From: Mucidula mucida
Taxonomy: Eukaryota > Basidiomycota > Agaricomycetes > Agaricales > Physalacriaceae
Length of the DNA stretch: 64,000 nt
Direction of reading: 5' to 3'
Assembly: GCA_015501055.1 (NCBI GenBank)
Contig: JADNYV010000024.1
Span: forward strand, 186,001 to 250,000
Part shown: in pieces, positions 11,919-23,796 of the stretch
Position numbering within the stretch: position 1 is the stretch's first letter
Layout: the number at the start of each line of letters is the position of its first letter
Position numbers and translations under genes: made by a program
The notes under the pieces: generated by a model
The model's database searches: none
Told to the model about the DNA's origin: nothing
Seen by the model: only the letters and a program-made list of their open reading frames with translations

Positions 11919-13797
11919 TCACGCACCGATTCCATCACCTGCATTACATTCGCAGTTCAATCCTACCCAATCTTCCCCACTGGGACAGTGTGGAATGGAT
12001 CATGACGGTATCCGATATCACGAAAGAAATGCAGCTGATCCTTGGGGGCGAAGAGGGCTGCGGCTATAGAGTGTACGGGGGCATCTCCCCAACGCTACAG
12101 ACCGCCACATGGTAAATTCACACATTCGCGAGAAGCGAGACAGCAGCGTACCTCATAGTAGAAACCACCCTTGCTCTCGAGATATTCAAAGAATTTGCTA
12201 TATGCCTCGCCGCGCCAAAACTCCATGTCTGCGATCTCGAAGTTGCTCCAGACTACGTAAATGTTAGCCTGCAGCCCATGATATCCCTGCTGAAAGACCT
12301 ACAATGGCAGAGATTGTAGCTCTTTCCGCCGTTATCACTCAAGTAATTCAGTGCGTTGTTATCGTGAACGTATTGAGGATAACGTTTTGTGAATTCTTCG
12401 GCACGTCAGAAGACTGCACTTCGGAAACGAGGCAGACCTGCCTTTCACAGTAGACCATAATGTCGGAATCGTCTTTTCCCATTCCAAGAACGATATTGTG
12501 AAGCCTGGCAACTTGAGCACCGATATACGCAGGTTTAGCGGATGAACATACCATATATCTTGTTATTATCTCGAAGGTAGTCAAAGGGATCAAACCTAAC
12601 ATCACATAAGATTTTCACATTCGGTCTGCAGCTGGGGGTCAAAACGGAAGCGAGAATAGAAGCAGGCACGTACTCGACCCTCCAATAATAGCGATATGGC
12701 TGCAAAAGTGGATGTTTGAAGAAGAACTGATGCTGTTCATCAGCCTCCAAATGATGCGACAGCGACGAAACCATACCCCGGAGTTGAACCGACACATGTT
12801 GCGGTAGGGCACGCTACTCGCATAGATGATCTTGGCTGCAGCCATCTTCTGTCGCGATTTCGTCGCCTGAAGTTCATCGATCCAATGAGGCTGGAACCAG
12901 TGTTCCGCTGGTACCAAGCCAAACGACACAGGCGCAGATGTCGCTTGCGAAACGCGACTGCATGGTCCCCATGGGCATCAAATCAGCCTGATGTGGCTAA
13001 AAATGCACACCTTTTGAATTCTTCCGTAAACTCCACCTCGTTCAGGAAGACCCACGGATAGCCGTAGCGCTGGTTGAAGCGTGTCTCGACAGAACTCATG
13101 CTCGAGAGGACGTTCTCTATTTCGTCATTGCGGCAAAGCATCACCATAGTCGCATTCGCTGACCCCTCGCCTATAGGTCGGTTGATATGTGCAGACTCGA
13201 CTGCCGGTGTAAGATGGGCAGTAGGAATGATTTCGGGCTCGACGTCGTTGAAGACGTTGCCGGCTGAAGCCTCGCTTGATGTTGAGTCCAGATGTCCTGG
13301 ACCCTCTGATACAATCGATGCCGATTCATGGCGGGAAGACGTGTTTTGATAGTAATAGCACGAGAGAACATAGGTCAAATAGAGAGTGATTACCTGCGGG
13401 TTTTTGAGACAAGTGATCGTGTATGATGGGCATCACTTACGAGTCCTGCACCGATGAAGCCTGCCCGCTTGCGCGCAGGAATGAGTGGGAAGTACATGAT
13501 AGTTGTTGGGGGAAAGAGGACCGTGTACTGCGCACACCATATTCCTGTGCCATTCTTGGAGTATCAAATTGGAGAATGCGGCTATCGGCAAGTCTATAAA
13601 TACGAATGGCATCAATTGAAAACAGTCTAGATTTCTGCTGTACTGCGCCCCGTAGGAGACTCGAAGAGTATGGCGGCCACCGAGGATTCGGGGTTGTTGA
13701 TAAGTGAAGACAGCAACGATCGAAAGCAATACTATGCCAATACGACGTTGAACTTGAATACTGGCACGTGATATGCCTGGCTATCACCGTCCACCAT
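11919..13797 (-). CDS. GT15 alpha-1,2-mannosyltransferase (KRE2/MNT1/KTR family)
   Basis: This is a type II Golgi enzyme adding alpha-1,2-mannose to N- and O-glycans. A probable ATG at 13795-13797 precedes RIGIVLLSIVAVFTYQQ, the signal anchor. After a variable stem come the family segments: ANATMVMLCRNDEIENVLSS, FNQRYGYPWVFLNEVEFTEE, VSFGLVPAEHWFQPHWIDEL, PYRYYWRVE, FDPFDYLRDNNKIYG, YLSDNGGKSYNLCH, WSNFEIADMEFWRGEAYSKF, GGFYYE/RWGDAPVHSIAAAL and GYRHDPFHT. NFEIAD carries the glutamate regarded as catalytic in GT15. Splice sites between these blocks are good. Frame repairs are needed near 11987 (to reach CPSGEDWVGLNCECN and the TGA at 11919), near 13765 and near 12400. Confidence 0.82.
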
Positions 13798-14701
13798 CAA
13801 TTCAGCTCTATATTAATTCCATGCTTGGTCTGGACCTGGCGAAAAGCTGCAGGGCTCGCCGGTCCGTTCGAGGACGCACCCATATGGATCTACACTTTCT
13901 AAAGAGTAACTTTAATGTGCCACTGGCTAACGAAATGGGCTCAAGACAATCCCAGCGGAATGCTTGATTGATCGTTCGGTTTGTGGCGCTATTTAGTCAA
14001 CGAAACATGACTGTTGTTCCACACGATGATGTTTGCCGCCGCTTTGGGTTCTCCGGACACTGGTCGGTTTACTCGAGCTCGGGCTGAGTAGTAATTCAGT
14101 TGCGTGTTTGCCCTTATCGTACAGGATCTCAACTATATAGGATCATGATATCATGATGTGTCAATCTCTAACTTGAACGCATCCAAATCTTATACATATG
14201 AAGTGCCTGTGCGCTAATCCAACGCATAGTATATCTTCACTGATCAATCAATATGCCACTATCACGACATGTTATGTATCGCCTTGCGATCATCTCCGTG
14301 TTGAGTTGCCGATTGACTGATTCGAGAGAGTGTGTGATTCAACCGTGACAGAAAGCTCATCAGTTAAATTACTAGTACACGGCGATACATTACAGGTAGT
14401 ACACAGGCTCCAGAACGAGGAAGGTCTATACAGTATATTTATAACACCGCACGGTGAATTACTAAGTGGTATGATGGTAGCACCCAAAACGCATTAGATA
14501 GGCAACATAGAATAAGGGTATATCTGAAGCATGACGTTGAGAAAATCCCGAAGCGCGAAGTCAGACAGAAAAGGACCTACTTGTGAAACGGGTGTTCTTA
14601 TCTTCCGAAGGTGCACGGTCGCCAGAACGTCGTGTTATTGTAGGGCTATTCGTTTGAGGCATCAATCAGCGACTGAAGCCTCGAAACTGCGTGGAGACGG
14701 C
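13798..14701. other. Intergenic region with no supported gene
   Basis: Short frames only. The left half is the likely promoter of the GT15 gene. No repeats or RNA genes are recognised. Confidence 0.45.
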
Positions 14702-14956
14702 CTACCCGGTTGGAATTGTCACTGAAATCTGTCGCACGATTGTAAGAATTAGGCGTCCATGAAAGGCAGAATTCGTACGATTCACAAGACAGACAAACGT
14801 CGTGGCACACTGGCGGCCTGTCCGGTCGGCGTAGGTGACAAGACAGTATTCGCCAACTCTCCATGAAACGCCTGGCTCCCAGTATCTGGTCAAGGGTGCG
14901 TTTGGGAAAGGACTAGGCATATTACAGGACGTGTTAAGGTAATAGAGATGGTGCAT
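14702..14956 (-). CDS. Small unrecognised protein, paralogue A of a three-copy family
   Basis: From an ATG at 14918-14920 (another lies in frame at 14956) it reads MPSPFPNAPLTRYWEPGVSW, then RVGEYCLVTYADRTGRQCAT and VCL. A donor gtgaat follows VCL. The likely acceptor gcgacag leads to a short second exon; read through without splicing, the frame stops at 14702. The pattern W-x-P-G-V-x-W, a Cys eight residues on, an aromatic-x-D and GRQ is shared with the copies at 15458 and 16750. I do not recognise the family. It has no signal peptide and no known fold motif. The protein may be longer through further small exons. Confidence 0.5.
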   Translation of the reverse strand: MHHLYYLNTSCNMPSPFPNAPLTRYWEPGVSWRVGEYCLVTYADRTGRQCATTFVCLVNRTNSAFHGRLILTIVRQISVTIPTG

Positions 14957-15011
14957 TCCATGAGGGCACTTAAATACCTACCACAGCTAATGGTCATTGG
15001 GATTGACTCAG

Positions 15012-15366
15012 TTACAAGTACAGCTCGACCTCGGAAACGCGGTCAGGCCAACAGAGCTTGCAGTCTTGAGTCAGTTGAATGGTACTCATCACCAAGATGT
15101 CTTTACGAGACGTCGTTGCAAAACAGGCGAGACGTGTTCCTGATTGGCATTGCCTCACCGATGAATAGTTCCATCCACGGAATGCATCGGCAGTGTTCAT
15201 CACCATCCAGTCTACGAAAGTCCACGAACGAAGAAAGGAATTCGGAATACGCCCGGATATAGCCGGTGGCAGTCGCGTACTTGTGATCGCCCACAATGAT
15301 CGAAATTATCCAAGCCACGTCGATCCACAATGGGGGAGAACAATGGACAATGGCATCTAATAGCAC
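15012..15366. other. Open but unrecognised stretch
   Basis: Both strands are open here. A minus-strand reading gives YIRAYSEFLSSFVDFRRLD and PWMELFIGEAMPIRNTSRLF, which has coding-like composition, but neither start nor splice sites are clear. It may be an upstream exon or a decayed gene. Confidence 0.25.
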
Positions 15367-15457
15367 GTTGTGGACCCCTGACCACTATAAGTAAGAGCGC
15401 GAATGAAGGCGTGAATAACTTTCCACCCTCTCCTCGCAGCCGCTAACAACTCGAAAA

Positions 15458-15610
15458 ATGAGCAACTCATCGCGCCCTACTCTGAGCTACACATGGGAAA
15501 CCGGGTTGTCCTGGAAGGCTGACACAACATGCTGTGTGACGTGGGAGATTGACTTGGACAATAAACGAAAGCGCATGCACACTTGGATTTGTCAAGTAAC
15601 CCGTCAGTAA
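15458..15610 (+). CDS. Small unrecognised protein, paralogue B of a three-copy family
   Basis: The ATG at 15458 gives MSNSSRPTLSYTWETGLSWK, then ADTTCCVTWEIDLDNKRKRM and HTWICQ. At this point, the same place as in copy A, lies a donor gtaacc. It is followed by a perfect tactaac branch point and a gccgcag acceptor at about 15657. Unspliced translation stops at 15610 after 50 residues. The shared frame W-x-T-G-L-x-W ... C ... W-x-x-D aligns with copies A and C. Exon 2 may read VSTQQTP and be followed by a second intron starting gtgagt. Function is unknown. Confidence 0.5.
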   Translation: MSNSSRPTLSYTWETGLSWKADTTCCVTWEIDLDNKRKRMHTWICQVTRQ

Positions 15611-15670
15611 CCCTTTCCTATCGGCTCGGAGGAAAACAATACTAACTCTGCCGCAGATGTTAGCACACAA

Positions 15671-16749
15671 CAGACACCTGTGAGTCACTGAAGCTATACA
15701 CCAAGAGGCATACTGAGCAGCGGTACCGACAGCCGAGTACGGGTTCGCAGTACTGGCGCCTAATTGAAACGTCACGCTGGACCTCGCACAGAGACCCACT
15801 TAGCCGGGTGAGTTTGTCTCCCGTGTTCACGACGTAAAACTGATACAACGCTGTGCGAAGGCTTAATAGAGCGCGCACCGCATTTCCCGTTGGGTTTTCT
15901 TTTTCTGCTTTTGGGGATCATCAGGTTTCAACTCTGGAGATATTTATCACACGTACGATGCAGTAGACAGCGAGTCTACAAGAAAAGTGTAAATTAGGGA
16001 TATCAGAGTCGTATTGCGTGGGTTTCGACATGAAGTCTTTCGGGTGAACGGTGAACGAACGGATCTGGATAATACAGCGTCTTCCTTGGTTTCCGTGGTT
16101 TCCGCCGGCGAACCGATGTAGATGGACGCCGGATGTGTAGACCCATGCGAGATTCTTGGGCACCTTACTTTGGCCTTGAATTGAGCTCGAGTACAAGACG
16201 ACGACACAAAGACTGAGTATTGATTGACGACTAAATTGTTGATGGTTGGGGGTCAAGGTGGTGGCGATGACGTCGTTCAGGTACTACACAACAACGATCA
16301 CGCGCGTCGGGGCATGGTCCCGAGGACCGAATTGGGACCGAAGCGTTCCTAAACCATGATGTTCGTTTTTTGACCTTCAACACCCATACTGCAGCTGTTT
16401 TCCGTGCTACCAACGCGTTTCACGCCACTATGACTGAAAAACTCTGCTCTTGGCTACTGTTCAACAGCTTTCCTAGACGGGTATCCCGTTCCGGATTCGT
16501 GACTCAAGCATTTTCCAAATTTACAAGAAGGAGCTACTCTGTGGAAGGTCCTTTCCGAGCCGGCGCCTCTTTGCGCGCATTTTGGCGCTCTACAATGTTT
16601 GCTGTTAAGCTGGCGTGACTCAACACCCTTTCCGCACCGCTTAAATAGTGGGGAAAGAATGAACGAATATTCATTGCTCAGCTCAGCTTTGACTCCTGCA
16701 CTACTTCGCTTCTCTAAGTTCTCGTTCTCATCAATTACTCTCTGTGACA
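15671..16749. other. Intergenic region, no firm gene
   Basis: A minus-strand frame at about 15921-16256 starts hydrophobic and holds SPAETTETKEDAV in an alternative reading, but it lacks an ATG and splice support. A plus frame at 16370-16618 has no recognisable content. The right end carries the likely promoter of the small gene at 16750, with a cttaaatag AT-rich element about 100 bp upstream. Confidence 0.35.
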
Positions 16750-16923
16750 ATGCCCGTTCGCCGTAGCGCTATGCCCAGAATGTGGACTCCTGGAGTAAAC
16801 TGGGCGGTTGGCGATGTCTGTGCATTTGGCTACGTGGACAACTACGGGAGACAAGTCGTTGCTCGATTCCGCGCTATCCAAGCTAGTGAGTCTCGACTAC
16901 ATATTGAGCCCATTTCCCTCTGA
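16750..16923 (+). CDS. Small unrecognised protein, paralogue C of a three-copy family
   Basis: The ATG at 16750 gives MPVRRSAMPRMWTPGVNW, then AVGDVCAFGYVDNYGRQVVA and RFRAIQA. A gtgagt donor follows, matching the intron place in copies A and B. Possible later exons are short: one ending AACTCG before gtatga, and one after ttctaacag reading QWYPGMIAGRRAHNAS. Unspliced, the frame ends at 16923 (57 residues). Residues shared with A and B are W, P/T-G-V/L, W, the Cys, the aromatic-x-D and the GRQ. The family and role are unknown. Confidence 0.5.
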   Translation: MPVRRSAMPRMWTPGVNWAVGDVCAFGYVDNYGRQVVARFRAIQASESRLHIEPISL

Positions 16924-17353
16924 CCCGTAACGTGAAGATATCAGCTCTGTAAACAACTCGGTATGACTACACTCCAAGGCTCGCGACTAATGCTGATTCG
17001 TTTCTAACAGCCAATGGTACCCGGGAATGATTGCTGGCAGACGTGCCCATAATGCATCATAATCTACTCTCGTATTCAAGTACTTAATAGGTGAGTGCGT
17101 ATCCACGACTAAATGATCTCGGTTGACATTGTTTGCAGTTCCCAGAAGTCTGTCGAACAATCATCTCACCCACGCATACGCAGTACCATCTGTATCCATT
17201 AGTAGTTCCGGACGTGTAGCCATTACTTTCTCCCTAGTGTACTTATATCACCATTAATCTTACGACACCTATGACTCCAATCCCTGTCTACGACATCTAC
17301 GCTTGCCCTCGCTATAGGGACGTGTTTGTGAAGGCATACAGCTTCAAGCATCA

Positions 17354-19064
17354 TCAATGATCGTCTGCTGTCGGGTTGCCCCACCTGAAGATGACGGTAA
17401 CCGCATTATGCCAGCTTTGCGCTCGCCTGCGCGCAAGGCTCGTCATCGTCGACCCATGTGTGCCTATGAATCCGACACCGCCAGATTGGATAACTGCATC
17501 AACGAAAACTGGGTACCTGCGATAAAAAATAGAATGGACACAGCACCCAGCAATACCAGCAAAGATACTTACCAAGCCCCGTGCGTTTCGAGTATCTCGG
17601 TATGGTCGATGGACACCCAGCCTCTGGCAGCCACCTCGTCCCACCACTTGGGATCCGTTTCGTCAGAGGTCATCAAGATATGGTGGCTCGGAATCTCTAT
17701 GCCACGCTGTTCTAGGAGTTTCTGCCGGACCTCTTCGACTCTTCTAGAAATGACGCCAATCGACGAGAAACACGCCGTCTTGTCGTTGCACACGTGAATA
17801 AAATCTCCGCGCCGTGCATGAATAGCTATATACTGGTAGTCCAACCTTCAATAACGTCCCTGCAACTAGAACAAGGGTCTCTTACAGGAGGAGTGGGATC
17901 TGTCTCGCGTAAACCAAATGCACGATTGAGGTGAACATGCGCTAGATGGCTCAGTTGAGGCGTCCAATGCATATGTTGACCAACAAGCTTCCATTGCGGA
18001 ATGTAATCCCAATCGTATTCGTCGTCAGGCTAGAAAGCCGTAAGATGCTGCTTAAACGGCGGCAAGAAAAACTGGAACTTGCCACTGCTGTGCACATGTA
18101 GTACAATTCGTCGAAACACAAGAGCTGCTCGTCGGGAGGAAGAGATGCATTCAGCGGCGAAGACACTCTATAATTCCCGAGGTTCTCGTTTCTGGTTTCA
18201 GGGTACGCGAATCTCGCGATGTCATTGAAGTAGGAGCTTGGGTAAGTGAACTTTTTGATCCAGTCTGGTAACGACGTGAATGAGATATCTGCGGGCACGG
18301 AAGAGTGAATACGGAACTGCTTTGCGCCGATTGGCCCACAGACCTAAATGATCCATTTCAGCAGAAAGAACAGGTGCTGGTTCTTTATTGAATTGCGCTT
18401 TGCGCGTGCTCCAGCATCCAATTGACTCGACGGAGGTGCTATTCGGAAGCTTGACGTCAGGCCACTCCAAGATGTGCATGTTGAGCGCGTCCCGCAATCG
18501 CGGTAGGTCAAACACTTCGCTGAATAATAGAAATTCTGCTCCGGGCGTTTGCGAAGTGGGCACGAATTTGGACAGGATCGGTATTCTGTCTGTTAATATA
18601 GCAAGGTAGAGCAAGTTGATCTATAGAGAGAACGAGGCAAGGTTACTGGTCAGATTTCAATCTGGCGAGAGCAAAGGTTGGATACTTGAATGATGACGCT
18701 ATTTGCTGCCAAGCACCTCAATGACGTTGAAAGCAGTACAGGAAGGCGTGGAACTCACTCCAGCCAGCATAGAGCCATGTCGTGATGTATTTGGTTTCAT
18801 CAAGAAGGTTATCTACCAAGGCGTTAGTAATGTAGTCTTGCGTGTATGATAAGACAGACCTTTGAAGCGTTCCGTTGGCTCGCCGTGAAGAGGGACAGGC
18901 CTTGATATCGCGTTATACGCTGGGATTACGTTTGTCGAAGTGTACAATATCGAGTAAGGACTCCAAAGCGTAATGAACGCAAAGCCAAGGACGGCCAGAA
19001 CACCGAACGTGGCGAAACGAGTATAAGGGCGTCCAAAAGAGAGCATCTCCGAAAGAGGGAGCAT
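17354..19064 (-). CDS. GDP-fucose O-fucosyltransferase-like type II membrane protein (CigA-like)
   Basis: The start MLPLSEMLSFGRPYTRF precedes a membrane anchor (FGVLAVLGFAFITLW). After introns the chain reads KYITTWLYAGWTN and INLLYLAILTDRIPILSKF, then FLLFSEVFDLPRLRDAL, DISFTSLPDWIKKF, WKLVGQHMHWTPQLSHLA, IAIHARRGDFIHVCND, ILMTSDETDPKWWDEV, and finally VDAVIQSGGVGFIGTHGSTM and TADDH. HARRGD and the SDE/GSTM segments are the nucleotide-sugar-binding signature of the O-fucosyltransferase-like fold found in many mushroom proteins annotated CigA. The introns can all be joined in frame with good signals, and no frame break is seen. Golgi location is inferred from the anchor. The acceptor is unknown. 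Confidence 0.75.
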
Positions 19065-19504
19065 ATCGTTGAAAGCAGAGGATGTACTTAGGGATTAGGA
19101 GGAGGAACATAATTAAGAAAATGATTTTGGGCACGAGGAACGGAGCCAGCTGAAAAGGAGTAATCTAAAATGTGACATGAAAGTCAGGTCTTCTCTCGCA
19201 AGAGCAAGTGAGCAGGTTATTCAGTCTAGCCATCTCTGGGGTCATCAAGGAAAATTTCAGTTAGCAAGTCGACCGTCAACGCGAAATGCAAGGTTAGCGC
19301 CGCGCGGAGAGTCCGAGTGCTCTGCGGATCATTGTCCGAACCTGTTCCGAACATGTCAGACTTGCTTACTCAGACCTCATCCTGCTTCAACGATTCGACG
19401 CAGCGCAGTTGTGCGTTCAATTATAATTACATTAGCCGCAGCCTGACGTGGTAATACATAGTTGGAATAAATTGTACATGTGAGGCTACATTATATACTG
19501 ACTT
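19065..19504. other. Promoter-side spacer between two minus-strand genes
   Basis: This lies upstream of the fucosyltransferase-like gene and downstream of the GH31 gene. No gene or repeat is seen. Confidence 0.5.
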
Positions 19505-22500
19505 CTAGACCGACAGAGTAACCGAAAATCCGCCTGTCAATGCTTTATGAAGCGAAACAAGCAAAGACTTTGATCGAGGATCATAGCGATATTTGACGCT
19601 TTGTCCATCAGACTCAACCCGTGCCGGCTTGGAATTGATGCCTAGTAGTCGCAAATGCTTCAACCGTGCGTTCGTTTGATAGTCGAATGAACCGCCGACG
19701 GAGAGCACATTGTCGGCGTAGGTGAAGGTGACCCAAGATATCCTTTCCTGTACCAAGGACACGCCATCATCGAGATACAAACTTCCACGAGCGCTACCAT
19801 CTTTCCCGATGGCGACAATAACCTCAAAATCTTGTTCTCGCAGCTCTGTGGTCGTCATCGCCGATTTGACACGGAGTGGTACAACAGAACCACCGCGGAA
19901 GTGGAGGGGTATCTGCGTGAAGTCGACATTGTTCAGAGTCGTTCTCTCGCCGCGGCCGACGACGGGCATGAAGGTCGCGAAATCGTAGAATATGTCATCG
20001 GCTAAGTAGATGCTGACCGACATGGAGTTGTCGTCTGTGACAGGTGACACTAAGATAGCATCGCCATAGAAGAATTGGAGGTCGATTGGGTAGGCTTTTG
20101 TGTCGCGGGGGTATTGGAACCACAATGGCTGAAGCACTGGAGTACCGTCGACACTGGCTTGGTGAAAAGCGGTGTAGATATAGTCCAAAAGACGATAGCG
20201 AATATCCAGAACGTTGCGTGCTGCTTGTGCGACCAAAGGCCATCGGTAAAACTCTTGACTGATAGCTGTATCGATGTTGTGCTGCAGAGAGTTGGATACC
20301 AAGGACATGAAGGTACAAGCGCAAAGCTTACGTTTCTCATGAAGGTATAGAAAGCACCAAGCGTGGCCCAACGGGCACAGAGGTTCTCCGACGTGTTCTC
20401 GCCAAACCCGCAAATGTCGGAACCAACCATCGGTATTTGGTAGATCGAGGCCATACCCAGTATCCCGGCAATACTGAAGCGGTAATGTTCCCAGCGACTA
20501 AGATTGTCACCTAACCATTTCCCCACTTTGGTTCCAGCGCCAGCGAAAGACGAGCGGGTGATAACAAATGTGCGCAAGCCGGGTCGACGTCTCAGAAGGG
20601 CCTCGCGAGTCGCGGCGGACATCATTGTGCCGTACAAGTTATGCGTGTCGTATTCGAGCAGCCCGTTCGCATGCTTGATATTCGTCTAACATAAAGTAAG
20701 CGGCGAAGCGGCGAACGAGTCGGCAGGCTTACAGGGGTAGTTTTACTTGAAAGCGCTCCGGCAGCATTGTCAATTGCGTACTGTGGTGTCAAGAGGTCGC
20801 GCTTCTTTTGTGAATCGACGAAGATTGGGGTGTCATGATCTGGGGGTGGTGTTGTTCGTCTGGGTGGTAAGCCTTGTTCATAAGCTTGTTGATATGGATT
20901 GTCGCAGGGCAGATTACAGAACTAGAAGCATATAAGTTAGCATTGAAGAACGCCGGGCGCATGAAAGCTGACATTTGAAGGTTCGTTCATATCAATCCAC
21001 GCTCCATCAATGTCGAGTCCTTGTTCGGGATTGTAGAACATGGCGAATTCGTTATTCCAGTACCTATAGTCAAAGTTAAGCGTATGCAGAATAAGAATAT
21101 AACTCTACGCACGATTGCATGTTGGGATGGAACCAGTCTAAATAGAGAATCATCGTTAAGCTTTCTTGCGAAAACACCTGCGTAACTTACCAGGGTATAC
21201 AGTCACACCTGGCCAGACAACTCCTCGGGAATAAGACCCGTCGGGTGACTTGAGCCATAGGTCCATAGCGGTCCCCCTGTCGTATGAGCCGTATCCATCT
21301 ACGGATGCCACCGCTGGATCTGTCATGACGACTAGCACGAACGCGGGTTGAGCGACACCATTACGCTTTCGATTGAGAGAGCTAACCGTATTTTTGACCA
21401 TGACGGTGCAAATGATCCACAAGCTCGCGCATCCTGTCCATCGGAAAGTATGTTGGATCGACAGTGAAGATTTGTCGTTGGTACATGTAATCAATATCTG
21501 TCCACATCGTCTCAAGTGGAATCTTCGCTTTAGCATATTCGGTGACAACATCCGCAACGTCCACAAAGTCTAAATGAATATGAGCGAGCGAAAGATTGTG
21601 CGGCAATCAACATACTGCGATAACCAAAGCGACATTGGTGAAATCCGAAAGACCAGTATGGGACCTCGGCGGGCAGTCCCACAACCTCGGCATACTGTTT
21701 GGCCACCTCGATAGGATTCGTTTCGCTTCCGGCAAGGAAGTAAAAGTCGACAATGCCACCGATCACGTTGTACTCCAGAGTTGCCCCGTCTTTGGGGGTA
21801 TCGGTCAATTTCACGTCCATCCCGTTGGAACTGAGCATGAAGACGCCATGGGTGCCCGTTGTGCGATGTTCAAAATAAACGGGGTGGTTGCCGTATAGAT
21901 TTGTCCCTGTTGGAGTGCCATATGCGTCGCGCGACCAAAACGTACGGACCGTGTCGAATTCGGGTAGCCTGAACGAATCTGTGTGCTCGCCTAGTCCATA
22001 AATGTTGGGGTGGCGAGGTAGTGATGTTTTGACGCGAAGGTACTGGTCTTCAAAGATGAGCGGGAATCTGGCGGTGGAGAAGAGGATCTCGGAGGTGGAG
22101 GTGCGATAGATGGTGAATGAGAAAGGATTGGTGGTATAGTTGAATTGGATGGCAGCAGTATCCGCAGAGGCACGGCCGCTTGCACTGGGGCGAGGTAGGA
22201 CAGATTCTGGGACCTCGTAGCGATCCTTAGTGGCGTCTTTAATCTTGAGGTGTATCCGAGTGTCTAGGCGGTGTTCAGCAAAAGGCGGGAAACTATGCAG
22301 GACGCTACTGACCAGTTTCATATTCGACCGTGAGCGATAGCCGGGGAACGTCTGGTCCAAAGACAGCGCAGTTTCCGGCCAAGGCGAGGTCCGCTTTAAA
22401 GACTGAGCCTGTGGTCTGAGGCATGTGGAGGGTGTAGCCTGGACAGGCGTCAAGGGCAGCTGGGTCTACCGAAGCAGCCACGGCGATGCCAATCAAGGCG

Positions 22501-22523
22501 GCTCCTGCCAGTCTGAAGATCAT
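19505..22523 (-). CDS. Secreted GH31 alpha-glucosidase
   Basis: Starts at 22521-22523 with [20 protein letters not shown], a signal peptide. The N-terminal beta-sandwich gives [16 protein letters not shown] and [12 protein letters not shown]. The barrel holds [14 protein letters not shown], then [12 protein letters not shown] near 20981-21012, whose Asp after WI is the GH31 nucleophile. Then come [18 protein letters not shown] with the acid/base Asp, and [16 protein letters not shown]. The C-terminal sandwich ends GGFSVTLSV. About seven introns fit well, and the frame is clean throughout. It releases glucose from maltose, starch fragments or related alpha-glucosides outside the cell; an alpha-xylosidase or broad-range role cannot be excluded. 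A TATA-like tttatacg lies about 35 bp upstream. Confidence 0.88.
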
Positions 22524-22815
22524 GGTGGTGGTGTTCGGACAGGATGGGATGCCATGTTTATACGCGCTCCGGCTGCTTCTTTGCTTCTCTGATCGAGGAC
22601 AACGTGACCGAGTCGAAGAGACGTCATTCGAAGGTCTCACTCTGTAGGTCGAGCAGTAGAAAATAGTAGTCATGAAATATTGAGAAAACTAACGCGTATA
22701 TGCCGCTCTATCATTGCAAACGGTTTCAGAAATCGATGTCTTGATATCAGCTATGCTACAAGTATTAAATCAGCGTAAGATACTTCTAGGTATAAAATTT
22801 GTGTCCCGACTGTCT

Positions 22816-23475
22816 TCACTGCGCCACCTGCTGCTTGGCAATCTTTTCAATCTCCTTGAGGACTTGATCAAGTCCCTCCTGCTTCCAAAACGCAATTTCT
22901 TGAGGAGGTAAATGATCAAGAACATAGTCAGACGGATCCCCATTGCCCTCGCGTCCGACCCCTGCTCTCAAGCGCCAAAAGTCGAGTTGATTACCAAGAG
23001 CGGCAATGACGCTCTTAATACCATTGTGGCCATTAGCCGAACCACCAAGACGAACGGAAAGCTTCATGGGTTTGTGGGAAAGCGAATCCGCAATGACGAG
23101 CATAGCAGCGGGGGGCACCCAGTTTGGCGGCATGCGCTTACGACAGAGCGCCCGGAGATGTTCATTAGTTCTCCTGGAAGGACATGAGTGATATACAATG
23201 ATGAAAAACTTGACACCTACGGGATTTGAACAAGGTAATGGTTACTGGCGTTTTGCCGACCGTAACATATCCTTCACCTGATATCCCGTTGCGGTTACGA
23301 GCGAGAGTTATGCCTAAACGCGAGGCTAATGCGTCCACTATGAGCTGGCCGACGCTGTTGAAACGTGTGAGACGACTGTGCGGATACAACGAGGCAAATC
23401 GGACCTGTGGCGAGTGGAAGGGTACGGCGCGTTGCCCAAGCCCGCGATGAATAGACGGGGAGCTCCAAAAGACAT
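22816..23475 (-). CDS. Peptidyl-tRNA hydrolase, Pth1 type
   Basis: From MSFGAPRLFIAGLGNAPYPS (ATG at 23473-23475) and TRH, spliced to SVGQLIVDALASRLGI, it continues MNISGRSV, then MPPNWVPPAAMLVIADSL, and LGGSANGHNGIKSVIAALG with YVLDHLPPQEI near the end. GLGN...TRH, MNxSG and GGSxGHNG are the Pth1 signatures; TRH and the Asp of IADSL line the active site. The enzyme frees tRNA from dropped peptidyl-tRNA, in fungi often in mitochondria. The join between SGRSVVSA and MPPNW needs one extra base near 23131-23135, so the model has one frame break. It ends with TGA at 22816. Confidence 0.82.
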
Positions 23476-23796
23476 GGGAGTCCTGATTTTTCAGAACAAG
23501 TGGATATTGGGGAGCACAGCAGCAGCTTATTAGAAAGCCTACAAGTCATTGTTAAGCCTGGCATGAGTAAGAAAGAGCTAGACAGTTGAGTTGACTCATC
23601 CTGACCTTTTCCTTGTTCGTGGATCACAGCAAAGTTCCCGAAAGGTGGCTGTGCATTTTGGGTATCTCGTGACTTCGGACTCTGGTCCGATTTTCAAATT
23701 TAGCTGGACGCTGGCCAAGCTGAACCTTCCGTCGTCGCTGCTAGATACCGCCGAGTGTCACTATCCACACGTTCTTTACCTCCCACCACCACCACC

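Noticed and set aside
16370..16618. An 82-residue plus-strand frame upstream of small gene C
   Set aside because: No domain, no signal peptide, no splice logic, and an opposing frame of equal length.
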